Below are positions 1 through 5,785 of a DNA stretch of 6,037 bases, one piece after another. The DNA is from G039029935 sp039029935 (lineage in GTDB: Bacteria > Chloroflexota > Anaerolineae > Caldilineales > Caldilineaceae): assembly GCA_039029935.1 (NCBI GenBank), contig JBCCFC010000866.1:1-6037 (forward strand), in the 5' to 3' direction. Numbering within the stretch: the first letter of the stretch is position 1; every line of letters begins with the position of its first letter. The notes beneath the pieces were generated by a model. The model was given only the letters and a program-made list of their open reading frames with translations. It had not been told where the DNA came from and searched no databases. A program made the translations under genes and the position numbers.

Positions 1-17
1 AACACCACCTCTTATCT
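1..17 (-). promoter_or_regulatory. Shine-Dalgarno for a downstream operon gene beyond the left edge
   Basis: Directly after the ylbE stop codon, the minus strand reads AGATAAGAGGTGGTGTT. It contains GAGGTGG, a good ribosome-binding site, and no terminator is seen before the edge. This suggests that another gene of the operon starts a few bases outside the window. Candidates by family logic are the DUF2877/YlbF partner, carbamate kinase or the molybdopterin large subunit; none can be seen. Confidence 0.5.
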
Positions 18-1271
18 CTACAAATATTGCTCTGCATACGCAACCAACGCGTCCTCAAACGCGCTCATCGGTGGACGAACCAGCCCTGCGCCGACCTGCC
101 CGACACCTGCCTCTTTATGCGCAATGCCTGTGTTGATACGAGGTGTAATGCCCAACTCAACCACTTTGCGGATGTCCACACCAACGGGTGTGCCACGGAA
201 ATTGAGGGCAGGAATCGTAAAGTGTGAATGCTCGGCGGTGGTGATTTCGTACATCTCTAGGGTAGCATTGAGCGCATCCTGTGGTGTGCCGCTGATAAAG
301 GTAACGATGGCGGGGGCGGAGGCCATCGCAAATGCACCGATACCTGCCGTCTCGGTAATCGTGCTGTCACCAATATCACCGTTGGCATCTTCGGCGGTGA
401 AACCGGGGAAGTAGAGGCCATCGGGTTGCCCCACAGGTCCAGTGAACCATTGGTCGCCCAAGCCACTGACACGGATGCCCACCTCGGTTCCATTGCGAGC
501 CATCACGGTCATGATGGTGCTGCCTTCAACGCCATGTCCAGCATCACACATCGCCTTACACGCTGCCATTACCGGGTTGAGGACACTGAGTGCATTTTCG
601 CCCAACGCCGCCAACACCGCCGACTTATCCGCATCGCTGGCACTGGTCTTGGCAATCAGCGGGGCGAGACGTGTTGTGTAGAGAATTGACCCAGCCTTGT
701 TGCGGTTGTGGCCTTCATCACCCATATGCAACGACTCGGCCAACAACGCCCGAATGTCAATGCCACTACCTGTTTCTTGGATGTTCATTGCCAATGCTTC
801 GGCCAAAATTGTACCCAGTGTATCGTTCATCCAATGCAGCTTGGCAATCACCTCCTCACTGTACGCACCATAACGCAACACCTTGCCATAGCCTTCATTC
901 AGGTTGGAATAGGCCACGTTGCCATGCGTGACATTTTCCACGACGTACACTTTCATCGACGCCGACGTGACCCCCGCCATTGGGCCCACCGACTGATGTT
1001 GATGACAGGGAGCCAACTCAATCTCACCCGATGTCACCAATGCCTCTGCCTCTGCTTCACTGCTTGCCAAGCCTTCAAAGATTAACGCACCTGTAATTGC
1101 GCCACGCATAGGCCCGCTCGACGCCGCCCATGTGATTGGCGGCCCTGCATGAAGCAATAAGTTGTCATGCATCCCCGGAATCACATCACGCGCTGTCTGC
1201 ACATCGGTTAATATCGGGCGCGCTTCCATCATGCGCGTCACAGCCGTCTGATTTGCTTGCTCAAAGTTCAT
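18..1271 (-). CDS. ylbE: YlbE/DUF1116 family protein, putative carbamoyltransferase subunit
   Basis: The 417-residue product matches the usual DUF1116 length (about 420) and reads as full length. Recognisable family blocks in order are VIPGMHDNLLLHAGPPITW (about 30-48), LAPCHQHQSVGPMAGV (about 86-101), the NLNEGYGKVLRYGAYS block, HMGDEGHNRNKAGS, the GLGDQWFTGPVGQPDGLYF region, and near the C-terminus TPRINTGIAHKEAGVGQVGAG. No signal peptide or membrane segment is seen, so it is probably cytoplasmic. In E. coli, YlbE (AllG) acts with FdrA and YlbF as oxamate carbamoyltransferase, turning oxalurate plus phosphate into oxamate and carbamoyl phosphate. That role is transferred by family and by the adjacent fdrA, and the true substrate here is unknown. 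The ATG is chosen because AGGAGA lies 5 nt upstream (1277-1282). It is the fourth gene of a minus-strand operon, 108 nt after fdrA, with a large repeat hairpin in the gap. The DUF2877 partner is not in the window. Confidence 0.9.
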   Translation of the reverse strand: MNFEQANQTAVTRMMEARPILTDVQTARDVIPGMHDNLLLHAGPPITWAASSGPMRGAITGALIFEGLASSEAEAEALVTSGEIELAPCHQHQSVGPMAGVTSASMKVYVVENVTHGNVAYSNLNEGYGKVLRYGAYSEEVIAKLHWMNDTLGTILAEALAMNIQETGSGIDIRALLAESLHMGDEGHNRNKAGSILYTTRLAPLIAKTSASDADKSAVLAALGENALSVLNPVMAACKAMCDAGHGVEGSTIMTVMARNGTEVGIRVSGLGDQWFTGPVGQPDGLYFPGFTAEDANGDIGDSTITETAGIGAFAMASAPAIVTFISGTPQDALNATLEMYEITTAEHSHFTIPALNFRGTPVGVDIRKVVELGITPRINTGIAHKEAGVGQVGAGLVRPPMSAFEDALVAYAEQYL

Positions 1272-1276
1272 GATTG

Positions 1277-1282
1277 TCTCCT
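1277..1282 (-). promoter_or_regulatory. Shine-Dalgarno of ylbE
   Basis: The minus strand reads AGGAGA, 5 nt before the ATG at 1271. It lies 2 nt from the foot of the octamer-repeat hairpin, so stem formation or opening could change ribosome access. Confidence 0.8.
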
Positions 1283-1284
1283 GT

Positions 1285-1390
1285 AAAAAAGTTGAAGAGT
1301 TGAAAAGTTGAAGGGTTGAAGAGTTGAAGAGTACAAATTCTATAATTTCAACTTTTCAACCTTTCAACCCTTCAACCCTTCAACCCTTCT
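1285..1390 (-). repeat. Inverted array of octamer repeats between fdrA and ylbE
   Basis: On the plus strand, five contiguous octamers GTTGAARR (1291-1330) are followed by a 16-nt spacer and five contiguous octamers TTCAACYY (1347-1386), all in perfect 8-nt register. In the minus-strand transcript the two arms form a stem of about 40 bp, 1379-1386 down to 1347-1354 against 1289-1328. By eye this has 33 Watson-Crick pairs, 5 G-U pairs and 2 A-C mismatches; four further pairs (1285-1288 with 1387-1390) extend into the fdrA coding end. The last octamer contains the fdrA stop codon. The ylbE-side edge has six consecutive U in the transcript (1285-1290). It may act as a leaky terminator, a processing/stability stem or a translational switch; this is inferred. 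Confidence 0.9.
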
Positions 1391-3098
1391 TCATCTTTGC
1401 CAAAATCGCCATCAGTTTTTCATTACCACCCGCTGGTGGTCGCCAATCGACCTGAGTGATACTCGCTCCTTGACGCTGTAGGCTTTCGTAGAAGGTTTCG
1501 ATACCAACGTTGATGGCATTGAGTCCACCTTGTAAGTTACGGTCGAAATGTTCAATAGGGAGAGTTGGATGGGTTGTATCAGTCGATGTTGTTGCACGGA
1601 AGTTTTGATTGATGTAGGCCAGTGTCTCGCTGGTGGTGCGGAAGACAGTGCTGCCAGCCTGTTCAAGCTGGGCAATTTGGGCTGAGATATCCTGCGGGTC
1701 ATCGTCTGTACCGAGTACAATACACACAATCTCAAGATGTGGCTGTGCCTGCATGACCTCGTTGATGACCGAGGCCAATTCGCGAGCAGGGTCTGGGTGT
1801 GCGCCTTCACCAAGGACGACATCCAGTAGAATCATGCCGACATTGGGGTCAGCGGCTTCACTACGTAACCGTCGTAGTCGCAGATCATTGTCCATCATGG
1901 GATGCAGCCGCCCCTGTGTAAAGTCATCTTCGCCCATGTCGATAATGGTATGCGCTTGGCTCTGCCAGACATCGGCCAGTTGTTGCGCTGGGTGGATGGC
2001 GACGTTGGCATAGAGTGGGTGGAGCGTTGTTTGTAGCCCCAGCATCATCTCATAAGCCAGTGTACCGCCGGAGAAGAGGCCACGTAGATAGCCTTGCGTT
2101 TGTGTTGTTGATGTCATTTCAGCAGACGATTTATGCTCGGTTGAGAATGACGCTGCCAGCCTAGCGGCCTCATCAAGGCTGGTGGCAAAATGGACATGAC
2201 CAAGGTTCTTGGCTGGTGGTGGATAGCCGATAAAGTTGATGATAATTGGTTTGTTTGTTGTGCTGGCAACCGACTGTGCGACATTGAGCAGTTTGGTGGC
2301 AATGTTGGGTGCAGGTGGTTTGGAGATAAAGACAATGACATCGGTTTCAGGATCACGGGCTAGTAAATCAAGCGATTGTAATGCCGTGATACCGCCAACT
2401 TCCTGTTTGAGGTCACGCCCCCCTGTGCCAATGGCCTGTGAAATGCCGCCCCCCAAGTTGTGGATGTGCGTTGTCACCGCCTGTAGTCCTGTTCCCGATG
2501 CCGCAACCAAACCGATGTTGCCGCTGCGTACACGGTTGGCGAATCCCAGCCCCACCCCGTCGATGATGGCTGTTCCACAGTCTGGTCCCATGACCAATAA
2601 CCCTTTGGCCCGTGCTTTCTGCTTGAGCTTGACCTCATCGTCCAGAGACACATTGTCGCTAAAGAGAAAGACATGTTTGCCCAAATCCAGTGCTTCCTCG
2701 GCCACACCAGCCGCATAACGCCCCGGCACAGAAACCAACACCCACTGTGCATCGGGCATATTTTTAGCCGCCGCACCCAAGCTCCGTGAACGAAATTCTG
2801 GCGCAATCCTATCGCCACCTGCACTGCGCTGTTTGATCAGTGTATCAATCTGTGCCAGCGCATCACCTGCCAGCACCTCATCATCGGCATTGACCATAAT
2901 CAACAGATCATCCGACTTGGCGTCCACCCCATCCAGCGAAAACCCCGTCGCTGCAAAGACATCACGGTTCGCAGGCGTCGCCATCATCACCCCAACTTCC
3001 ACCACGCCGGGTAGTTTCTCCAATGACTTCTGTAGCTGCATCAGCACAATCGAGTCATAATAGGCTCCCTGTCGAATTTCATGTTTTGTTACGCTCAT
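1380..3098 (-). CDS. fdrA: FdrA family protein (acyl-CoA synthetase/succinyl-CoA ligase-like)
   Basis: The product has 572 residues; E. coli FdrA has about 555. The N-terminal part carries the FdrA opening (RQGAYYDSIVLMQL, 9-22), then a succinyl-CoA-ligase alpha-like region: VPGRYAAGVAEEALDLGKHV (about 124-143), MGPDCGTAI (170-178), a glycine-rich GNIGLVAASGTG (193-204) and GTGGRDL (224-230). The second half has LFSGGTLAYE (341-350), MGEDDFTQGRLHPM (388-401) and LLDVVLGEGAHPDP. The tail ends in INVGIETF and VDWRPPAGG. I did not see the GHAG-type block around the phosphohistidine of succinyl-CoA synthetase, which agrees with a carbamoyl-transfer rather than a CoA-ligase role. Known biology: FdrA (AllF) is a subunit of E. 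coli oxamate carbamoyltransferase; the substrate here is inferred. AAGGAG (3104-3109) lies 5 nt before the ATG. The stop TGA falls inside the last unit of an octamer repeat array, so the C-terminal KKG and the stop are partly repeat-derived. Confidence 0.92.
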   Translation of the reverse strand: MSVTKHEIRQGAYYDSIVLMQLQKSLEKLPGVVEVGVMMATPANRDVFAATGFSLDGVDAKSDDLLIMVNADDEVLAGDALAQIDTLIKQRSAGGDRIAPEFRSRSLGAAAKNMPDAQWVLVSVPGRYAAGVAEEALDLGKHVFLFSDNVSLDDEVKLKQKARAKGLLVMGPDCGTAIIDGVGLGFANRVRSGNIGLVAASGTGLQAVTTHIHNLGGGISQAIGTGGRDLKQEVGGITALQSLDLLARDPETDVIVFISKPPAPNIATKLLNVAQSVASTTNKPIIINFIGYPPPAKNLGHVHFATSLDEAARLAASFSTEHKSSAEMTSTTQTQGYLRGLFSGGTLAYEMMLGLQTTLHPLYANVAIHPAQQLADVWQSQAHTIIDMGEDDFTQGRLHPMMDNDLRLRRLRSEAADPNVGMILLDVVLGEGAHPDPARELASVINEVMQAQPHLEIVCIVLGTDDDPQDISAQIAQLEQAGSTVFRTTSETLAYINQNFRATTSTDTTHPTLPIEHFDRNLQGGLNAINVGIETFYESLQRQGASITQVDWRPPAGGNEKLMAILAKMKKG

Positions 3099-3103
3099 GT
3101 CAA

Positions 3104-3109
3104 CTCCTT
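3104..3109 (-). promoter_or_regulatory. Shine-Dalgarno of fdrA
   Basis: The minus strand reads AAGGAG with 5 nt spacing to the ATG at 3098, a strong site that fixes the fdrA start. It lies 5 nt downstream of a 16-bp hairpin in the same transcript. Confidence 0.85.
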
Positions 3110-3114
3110 AGAGC

Positions 3115-3149
3115 AAGGCTGAAACTTGCAGGTTGCAAGTTTCAGCCTT
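3115..3149 (-). repeat. Perfect 16-bp inverted repeat between [2Fe-2S] gene and fdrA
   Basis: The arm at 3115-3130 (AAGGCTGAAACTTGCA) is the exact reverse complement of 3134-3149, with a 3-nt loop. There is no U-run after the stem on the minus strand, so it is a poor intrinsic terminator. It sits in the 71-nt gap of the operon and could act as an mRNA stability or processing stem, or belong to an interspersed palindromic repeat family. Next to it (3150-3169) lie CCCTTCAAACTTCACCC-like bases that resemble degraded units of the octamer array near 1347-1386. Confidence 0.9.
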
Positions 3150-3169
3150 CGCCCTTCAAACTTCACCCT

Positions 3170-3631
3170 TTATACCGTCGCTATCTTCACTGCATCCACA
3201 ATATGCTGATACCCCGTACACCGACATAAATTCCCCGAAATGGCTTCACGGATTTCTTGCTCGTTGGGGTGTGGGTTTTCTTTGAGGAAGGGGATGAGTG
3301 TCATCAGGAAGCCCGGTGTACAGTATCCGCACTGTAGCCCATGTGCTTCGTGGAAGGCTGTTTGCAATGGATGCAGGTTATCGGGTGTCCCCAAACTCTC
3401 TACCGTTTGGATGTCATGGCCGTCTAGCTGCACCGCAAGCATGATACATGAGCGTACTGCTTCACCATCAAAGAGGATGGTACACGCACCGCAGACGCCA
3501 TGTTCACAACCGACGTGGGTTCCGGTTAAGCCTAGTTCGTGGCGGACGAAGTCGCTTAACAGTAGGCGAGGCTCTATCTCTTTTGTCATCGTTTCACCAT
3601 TGACCGTGAATGTAATTGTATGTTTATTCAT
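3170..3631 (-). CDS. [2Fe-2S] subunit of xanthine dehydrogenase/CO dehydrogenase-family hydroxylase
   Basis: This small iron-sulfur subunit (CoxS/XdhC type) passes electrons from the molybdenum centre to FAD in the molybdo-hydroxylase complex. Taking the ATG at 3631 gives 153 residues, within the usual 150-165. The N-terminal plant-ferredoxin-like domain has C42-x4-C47-x2-C50-x11-C62. The C-terminal helical domain has C101-x2-C104 (QCGYCTPGF) and C136-x-C138 (GNLCRCTGYQHIV). All eight cluster cysteines are present, so the protein looks functional. The frame stays open to an ATG at 3709, but that would overlap the upstream gene by about 70 nt and add a sequence unlike the family. The chosen ATG starts a typical KHTITFTVNGE strand, follows the FAD-subunit stop by 7 nt, and has AGGTG overlapping that stop, implying translational coupling. 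The molybdopterin-binding large subunit is not adjacent, so the substrate (xanthine or another heterocycle, aldehyde, or CO) cannot be read from this gene. Confidence 0.94.
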   Translation of the reverse strand: MNKHTITFTVNGETMTKEIEPRLLLSDFVRHELGLTGTHVGCEHGVCGACTILFDGEAVRSCIMLAVQLDGHDIQTVESLGTPDNLHPLQTAFHEAHGLQCGYCTPGFLMTLIPFLKENPHPNEQEIREAISGNLCRCTGYQHIVDAVKIATV

Positions 3632-3634
3632 CGA

Positions 3635-3641
3635 ACACCTA
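3635..3641 (-). promoter_or_regulatory. Coupled stop/Shine-Dalgarno at the FAD to [2Fe-2S] junction
   Basis: On the minus strand, TAGGTGT contains both the TAG stop of the FAD-subunit gene and the AGGTG that serves the ATG at 3631. This tight 7-nt junction supports translational coupling of the two subunits at matched amounts and decides the start of the small subunit. Confidence 0.65.
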
Positions 3642-4532
3642 TTCACCATTGACGTATTGAATACCAATCTTCCCTGTAGCCTCCTGCAACGCACGTTTCC
3701 CAAGTACATAGGCTAGATGACGCTTATACGCAGCCGTTGCGTGAACATCATCGACAGGCTCAATCTCGTGCTGTGCGGCGACCTGTGCGGCCTCATCAAT
3801 CAACGTCTCAGAGATGGTTTCGCCGACCAGCATGTCCGCTGCCTTGTGCGCCATCATCGGCACATCACCCACATTCAAGTAGCCCAGCCGTGCCTGTTGA
3901 CAGACACCTTGTTCAGTCAGCGTGATGCACACGGCTACACCTGCTTGGGCATAGTCGCCATGTCGCCGCGCCAACTCGTGAAAGGCAACCCCGGTATGTG
4001 CTGGCATCGCAGGGAAAACGACATCGGTCAGCACTTCTTCTGGTTCGATGGTGGTGGTGAATAGCTCGATATAGAATTCCTCAGCATTGACCCAACGTGA
4101 CTGCCCCTTGCGTTGTAATTTCAGTTTGGCTTCCAGCACAACGGCCAACGTAGGCAATTCACCCGCTGGATCAGCATGGGCCAAGCTGCCCCCCAGCGTC
4201 CCTCGATTGCGGATTTGTGGATGGGCGATATAGGGCATAGCTTCATGGATGAGCGGTGCATGTTGTGCAATCAACGGGCTACGTTCAAGCTGGCGTTGCC
4301 GGACCATTGTGCCGATGACTAACTCACCGGAATCTGTTATGGTCATGTCCGATAACGAGGTCAACCGATTGAGGTCAACAATCATGGTGGGCTGGGCCAG
4401 CCGAAAATTCATCACCGGAATCAAACTCTGTCCCCCCGCCAACAACTTGGCATCATCGCCATGCTGTTGCAGGATCGACAAAGTTTCATCGAATGATGTA
4501 GGTGCGATATAATCAAATGGTGCAGGTTTCAT
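3639..4532 (-). CDS. FAD-binding subunit of xanthine dehydrogenase/CO dehydrogenase-family hydroxylase
   Basis: This 297-residue protein has the length of CoxM/XdhB flavoprotein subunits. The FAD-binding domain opens with FDYIAPTSFDETLSIL and carries both glycine-rich flavin loops: AGGQSLIPVMNFR (32-44) and GTLGGSLAHADPAGELP (111-127), preceded by HPQIRNR. The rest (from about 180) is the CO-dehydrogenase-flavoprotein C-terminal domain and ends with the typical YKRHLAYVLGKRAL helix. It takes electrons from the [2Fe-2S] subunit encoded directly downstream and hands them to NAD+ or another acceptor; it is cytoplasmic. It is the first gene of the minus-strand operon, reading away from a 163-nt divergent promoter region. 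Upstream of its ATG I see only a weak GGA instead of a good Shine-Dalgarno, so initiation may be weak or leader-dependent. Family membership is secure; the substrate is not, because the large subunit is outside the window. Confidence 0.94.
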   Translation of the reverse strand: MKPAPFDYIAPTSFDETLSILQQHGDDAKLLAGGQSLIPVMNFRLAQPTMIVDLNRLTSLSDMTITDSGELVIGTMVRQRQLERSPLIAQHAPLIHEAMPYIAHPQIRNRGTLGGSLAHADPAGELPTLAVVLEAKLKLQRKGQSRWVNAEEFYIELFTTTIEPEEVLTDVVFPAMPAHTGVAFHELARRHGDYAQAGVAVCITLTEQGVCQQARLGYLNVGDVPMMAHKAADMLVGETISETLIDEAAQVAAQHEIEPVDDVHATAAYKRHLAYVLGKRALQEATGKIGIQYVNGE

Positions 4533-4557
4533 GTTTGCTTAGTCCAAATTACAGATA

Positions 4558-4602
4558 GTAACACAGGCAAGATGCCTGTCACAGGCAAGATGCCTGTATT
4601 AC
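4558..4602. repeat. 45-bp near-perfect palindrome made of two tandem 17-nt palindromes
   Basis: ACAGGCAAGATGCCTGT occurs twice (4563-4579 and 4581-4597), separated by one C. Each copy is itself a 7-bp stem (ACAGGCA/TGCCTGT) with an AGA loop. The outer flanks GTAAC and ATTAC extend the symmetry, with one mismatch, to 4558-4602. The element therefore can fold as two small hairpins or one long one. It sits in the divergent gap 26 bp upstream of the FAD-subunit start and 94 bp upstream of the permease start. It may be an interspersed palindromic repeat or a paired operator; the sequence alone does not decide. Confidence 0.9.
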
Positions 4603-4622
4603 ATGGTTCAGAAGCGAACGTG

Positions 4623-4640
4623 TACGCTGCGCATAGTGTA
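4623..4640. promoter_or_regulatory. Imperfect 18-bp dyad, possible operator
   Basis: TACGCTGCGCATAGTGTA pairs with itself at 7 of 9 symmetric positions, with TAC/GTA ends and a GC centre. It lies about 55 bp before the permease start, within the divergent region, where a regulator could control one or both transcription units. Short imperfect dyads arise by chance, so this is a weak call. Confidence 0.25.
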
Positions 4641-4684
4641 TCATCATCCAGTCGTTTCAAGCGAATGACAGAGCATATTGAAGT

Positions 4685-4690
4685 GAGAGG
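4685..4690 (+). promoter_or_regulatory. Shine-Dalgarno supporting the TTG start of the permease
   Basis: GAGAGG lies 5 nt before TTG at 4696. The in-frame TGA at 4684-4686 overlaps its first bases and rules out any start further upstream, so the TTG is the only start that keeps the first membrane helix. Confidence 0.75.
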
Positions 4691-4695
4691 CTATT

Positions 4696-5550
4696 TTGAA
4701 AATTATACGACCCATTATTTCATTTGTGGTCATTCTGTTGGTGATTGCTGTCCTTTGGGAAGGACTAAAACTGGTGGGGGGCGACCCTTGGCGACCAGAT
4801 ACAAACCCTTTTGGCATCGCCCACAACCCACCCACACGTTTTAAAATTGCCTCAGATTTGAACCTGCCCCATATCTGGGATATTATTGCCGCCTTTGGCA
4901 AGGAGTCACGACGCAATGGACCACCGTTGATTGCCGTATTGATTGACGCATCCATCTTTACCTTCCGCGAAGCCATTGTTGGATTCCTGCTCGGTGGTAT
5001 ATTGGGCTTGCTGCTCGGCGTGGTCTTCACGCATGTCAAGCTATTAGAGCGCGGCTGTATGCCCTATGTCGTCGCCTCGCAGACCATCCCGATTTTGGCA
5101 ATCGCACCAATGGTAATCATCTGGCTCAAGGCAGGCTGGGTCTCGGTCGCCGTCATCTCGGCCTATCTCACCTTCTTCCCCGTCACCATCAACACTCTGC
5201 GCGGCCTCCGCTCACCGGACCCAACTGCCCTCGAGTTGATGCACTCCTACGCCGCCTCCACATGGCAAATTTTATGGAAATTGCGCTTTCCGGCAGCACT
5301 GCCCTATATCTTCACTGCCTTCAAAGTATCAGCAACAGCTAGTGTCGTCGGTGCAATTATCGGCGAACTGCCCTCTGGAATTCGTAGCGGTCTCGGTGGT
5401 GCGATCCTCAATTTCAACTCATATTATATCACCAGTCCAAGTCGACTGTGGGCGGCAATTCTGGCGAGTGCGGTGGTGGGGATTAGCTTTTATTTGATTG
5501 TGACCGTCATTGAGTCATTGGTGTTGCGGAATCGGCGGTTGATGATGTGA
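4696..5550 (+). CDS. ABC transporter permease, SsuC/TauC-like (binding-protein-dependent)
   Basis: This 284-residue inner-membrane protein belongs to the BPD_transp_1 family, in the branch that serves sulfonate, taurine, nitrate and pyrimidine-precursor importers. A first membrane segment covers about residues 5-23 (PIISFVVILLVIAVLW). A hydrophilic stretch of about 60 residues follows, then a five-helix core beginning at EAIVGFLLGGILGLLLG. The cytoplasmic EAA-type loop that contacts the ATPase is ELMHSYAASTWQILWKLRFP, ahead of AALPYIF. The start is TTG: the codon three positions before it is a stop, GAGAGG (4685-4690) lies 5 nt upstream, and no early ATG would keep the first helix. It reads divergently from the hydroxylase/fdrA operon and is followed by a terminator, so it appears to be transcribed alone. 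No ATPase or solute-binding gene is adjacent. Import of the heterocycle or ureide used by the operon is a plausible but unproven role. Confidence 0.92.
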   Translation: MKIIRPIISFVVILLVIAVLWEGLKLVGGDPWRPDTNPFGIAHNPPTRFKIASDLNLPHIWDIIAAFGKESRRNGPPLIAVLIDASIFTFREAIVGFLLGGILGLLLGVVFTHVKLLERGCMPYVVASQTIPILAIAPMVIIWLKAGWVSVAVISAYLTFFPVTINTLRGLRSPDPTALELMHSYAASTWQILWKLRFPAALPYIFTAFKVSATASVVGAIIGELPSGIRSGLGGAILNFNSYYITSPSRLWAAILASAVVGISFYLIVTVIESLVLRNRRLMM

Positions 5551-5685
5551 TCTTTTGGAGTAAGTAAGCCAACCTTGGAATGGTTAGATATAGTAACAGT
5601 GCTTCAAAGCGGAATTATGACACCTGAAATTAGAGCAGGGAAATTAATCGCGGAAGGGAATTCTCGTTCTAACGGATTGTGCGGT
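5551..5685 (+). other. 45 open codons in frame after the permease stop; no assigned gene
   Basis: After the permease TGA (5548-5550) the same frame stays open for 45 codons to TGA at 5686. The translation includes TPEIRAGKLIAEGNSRSNG, which looks protein-like but which I do not recognise. Base composition is more A/T-rich than the permease. Possible starts are TTG 5575 (GGAG at 5557-5560, 14 nt away) and ATG 5617, neither well placed. It could be a gene remnant, a small ORF, or chance. Confidence 0.3.
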
Positions 5686-5693
5686 TGAGATAC

Positions 5694-5725
5694 ACAAAAG
5701 ACCTGCCATCTGGCAGGTCTTTTGT
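5694..5725. terminator. Bidirectional intrinsic terminator between convergent genes
   Basis: The arm ACAAAAGACCTGCCA (5694-5708) is the exact reverse complement of TGGCAGGTCTTTTGT (5711-5725), giving a 15-bp stem around a GC-rich ACCTGCC core. T-runs follow the core on either strand (TTTT at 5720-5723, and the complement of AAAA at 5696-5699). It lies between the permease (rightward) and the surface-protein fragment (leftward), as expected for a shared terminator. Confidence 0.9.
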
Positions 5726-5785
5726 AGACAAATGATTTAGTTAAGTAGGAAAGCCCTGAAGTCTTCCTTTGAAGTACTGTTACCG

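Larger units (their letters stand above)
4533..4695. promoter_or_regulatory. Divergent intergenic region expected to hold both promoters
   Basis: The hydroxylase/fdrA operon (leftward) and the permease (rightward) both begin here, so promoters for both should lie in these 163 nt. On the minus strand, TACTAT (4555-4560) is a possible -10, but no well-spaced -35 accompanies it. For the permease I see only weak A/T-rich candidates around 4632-4642. Exact promoters cannot be assigned. Confidence 0.45.

Noticed and set aside
590..1085. Overlapping plus-strand open frames opposite ylbE
   Set aside because: Cys/His-rich translations typical of antisense reading. The opposite strand encodes an intact DUF1116 protein.
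1291..1386. CRISPR array
   Set aside because: Units are 8 nt, contiguous, without spacers and arranged as an inverted pair. There are no cas genes nearby.
2236..2718. 160-codon plus-strand open frame opposite fdrA
   Set aside because: Low-complexity Ser/Pro/Ala-rich antisense shadow of a clearly conserved gene, with no ribosome-binding site.
3632..3709. Longer start (ATG 3709, 26 extra residues) for the [2Fe-2S] subunit
   Set aside because: It would overlap the FAD-subunit coding end by about 70 nt and adds residues unlike the family. The ATG at 3631 has coupled SD spacing and gives the standard 153-residue form with cysteines at 42, 47, 50 and 62.
3240..3716. 158-codon plus-strand open frame opposite the [2Fe-2S] gene
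   Set aside because: It is the antisense shadow of a gene with all eight cluster cysteines, and its own translation shows no family features.
4563..4597. CRISPR-like or tRNA-like element
   Set aside because: Only two 17-nt palindromic copies separated by one base, with no spacer and no cloverleaf. A nested palindrome fits better.
4644..5039. 131-codon minus-strand open frame over the start of the permease
   Set aside because: It overlaps the permease coding region and the divergent promoter region. The translation is not family-like, and the permease reading explains the bases.
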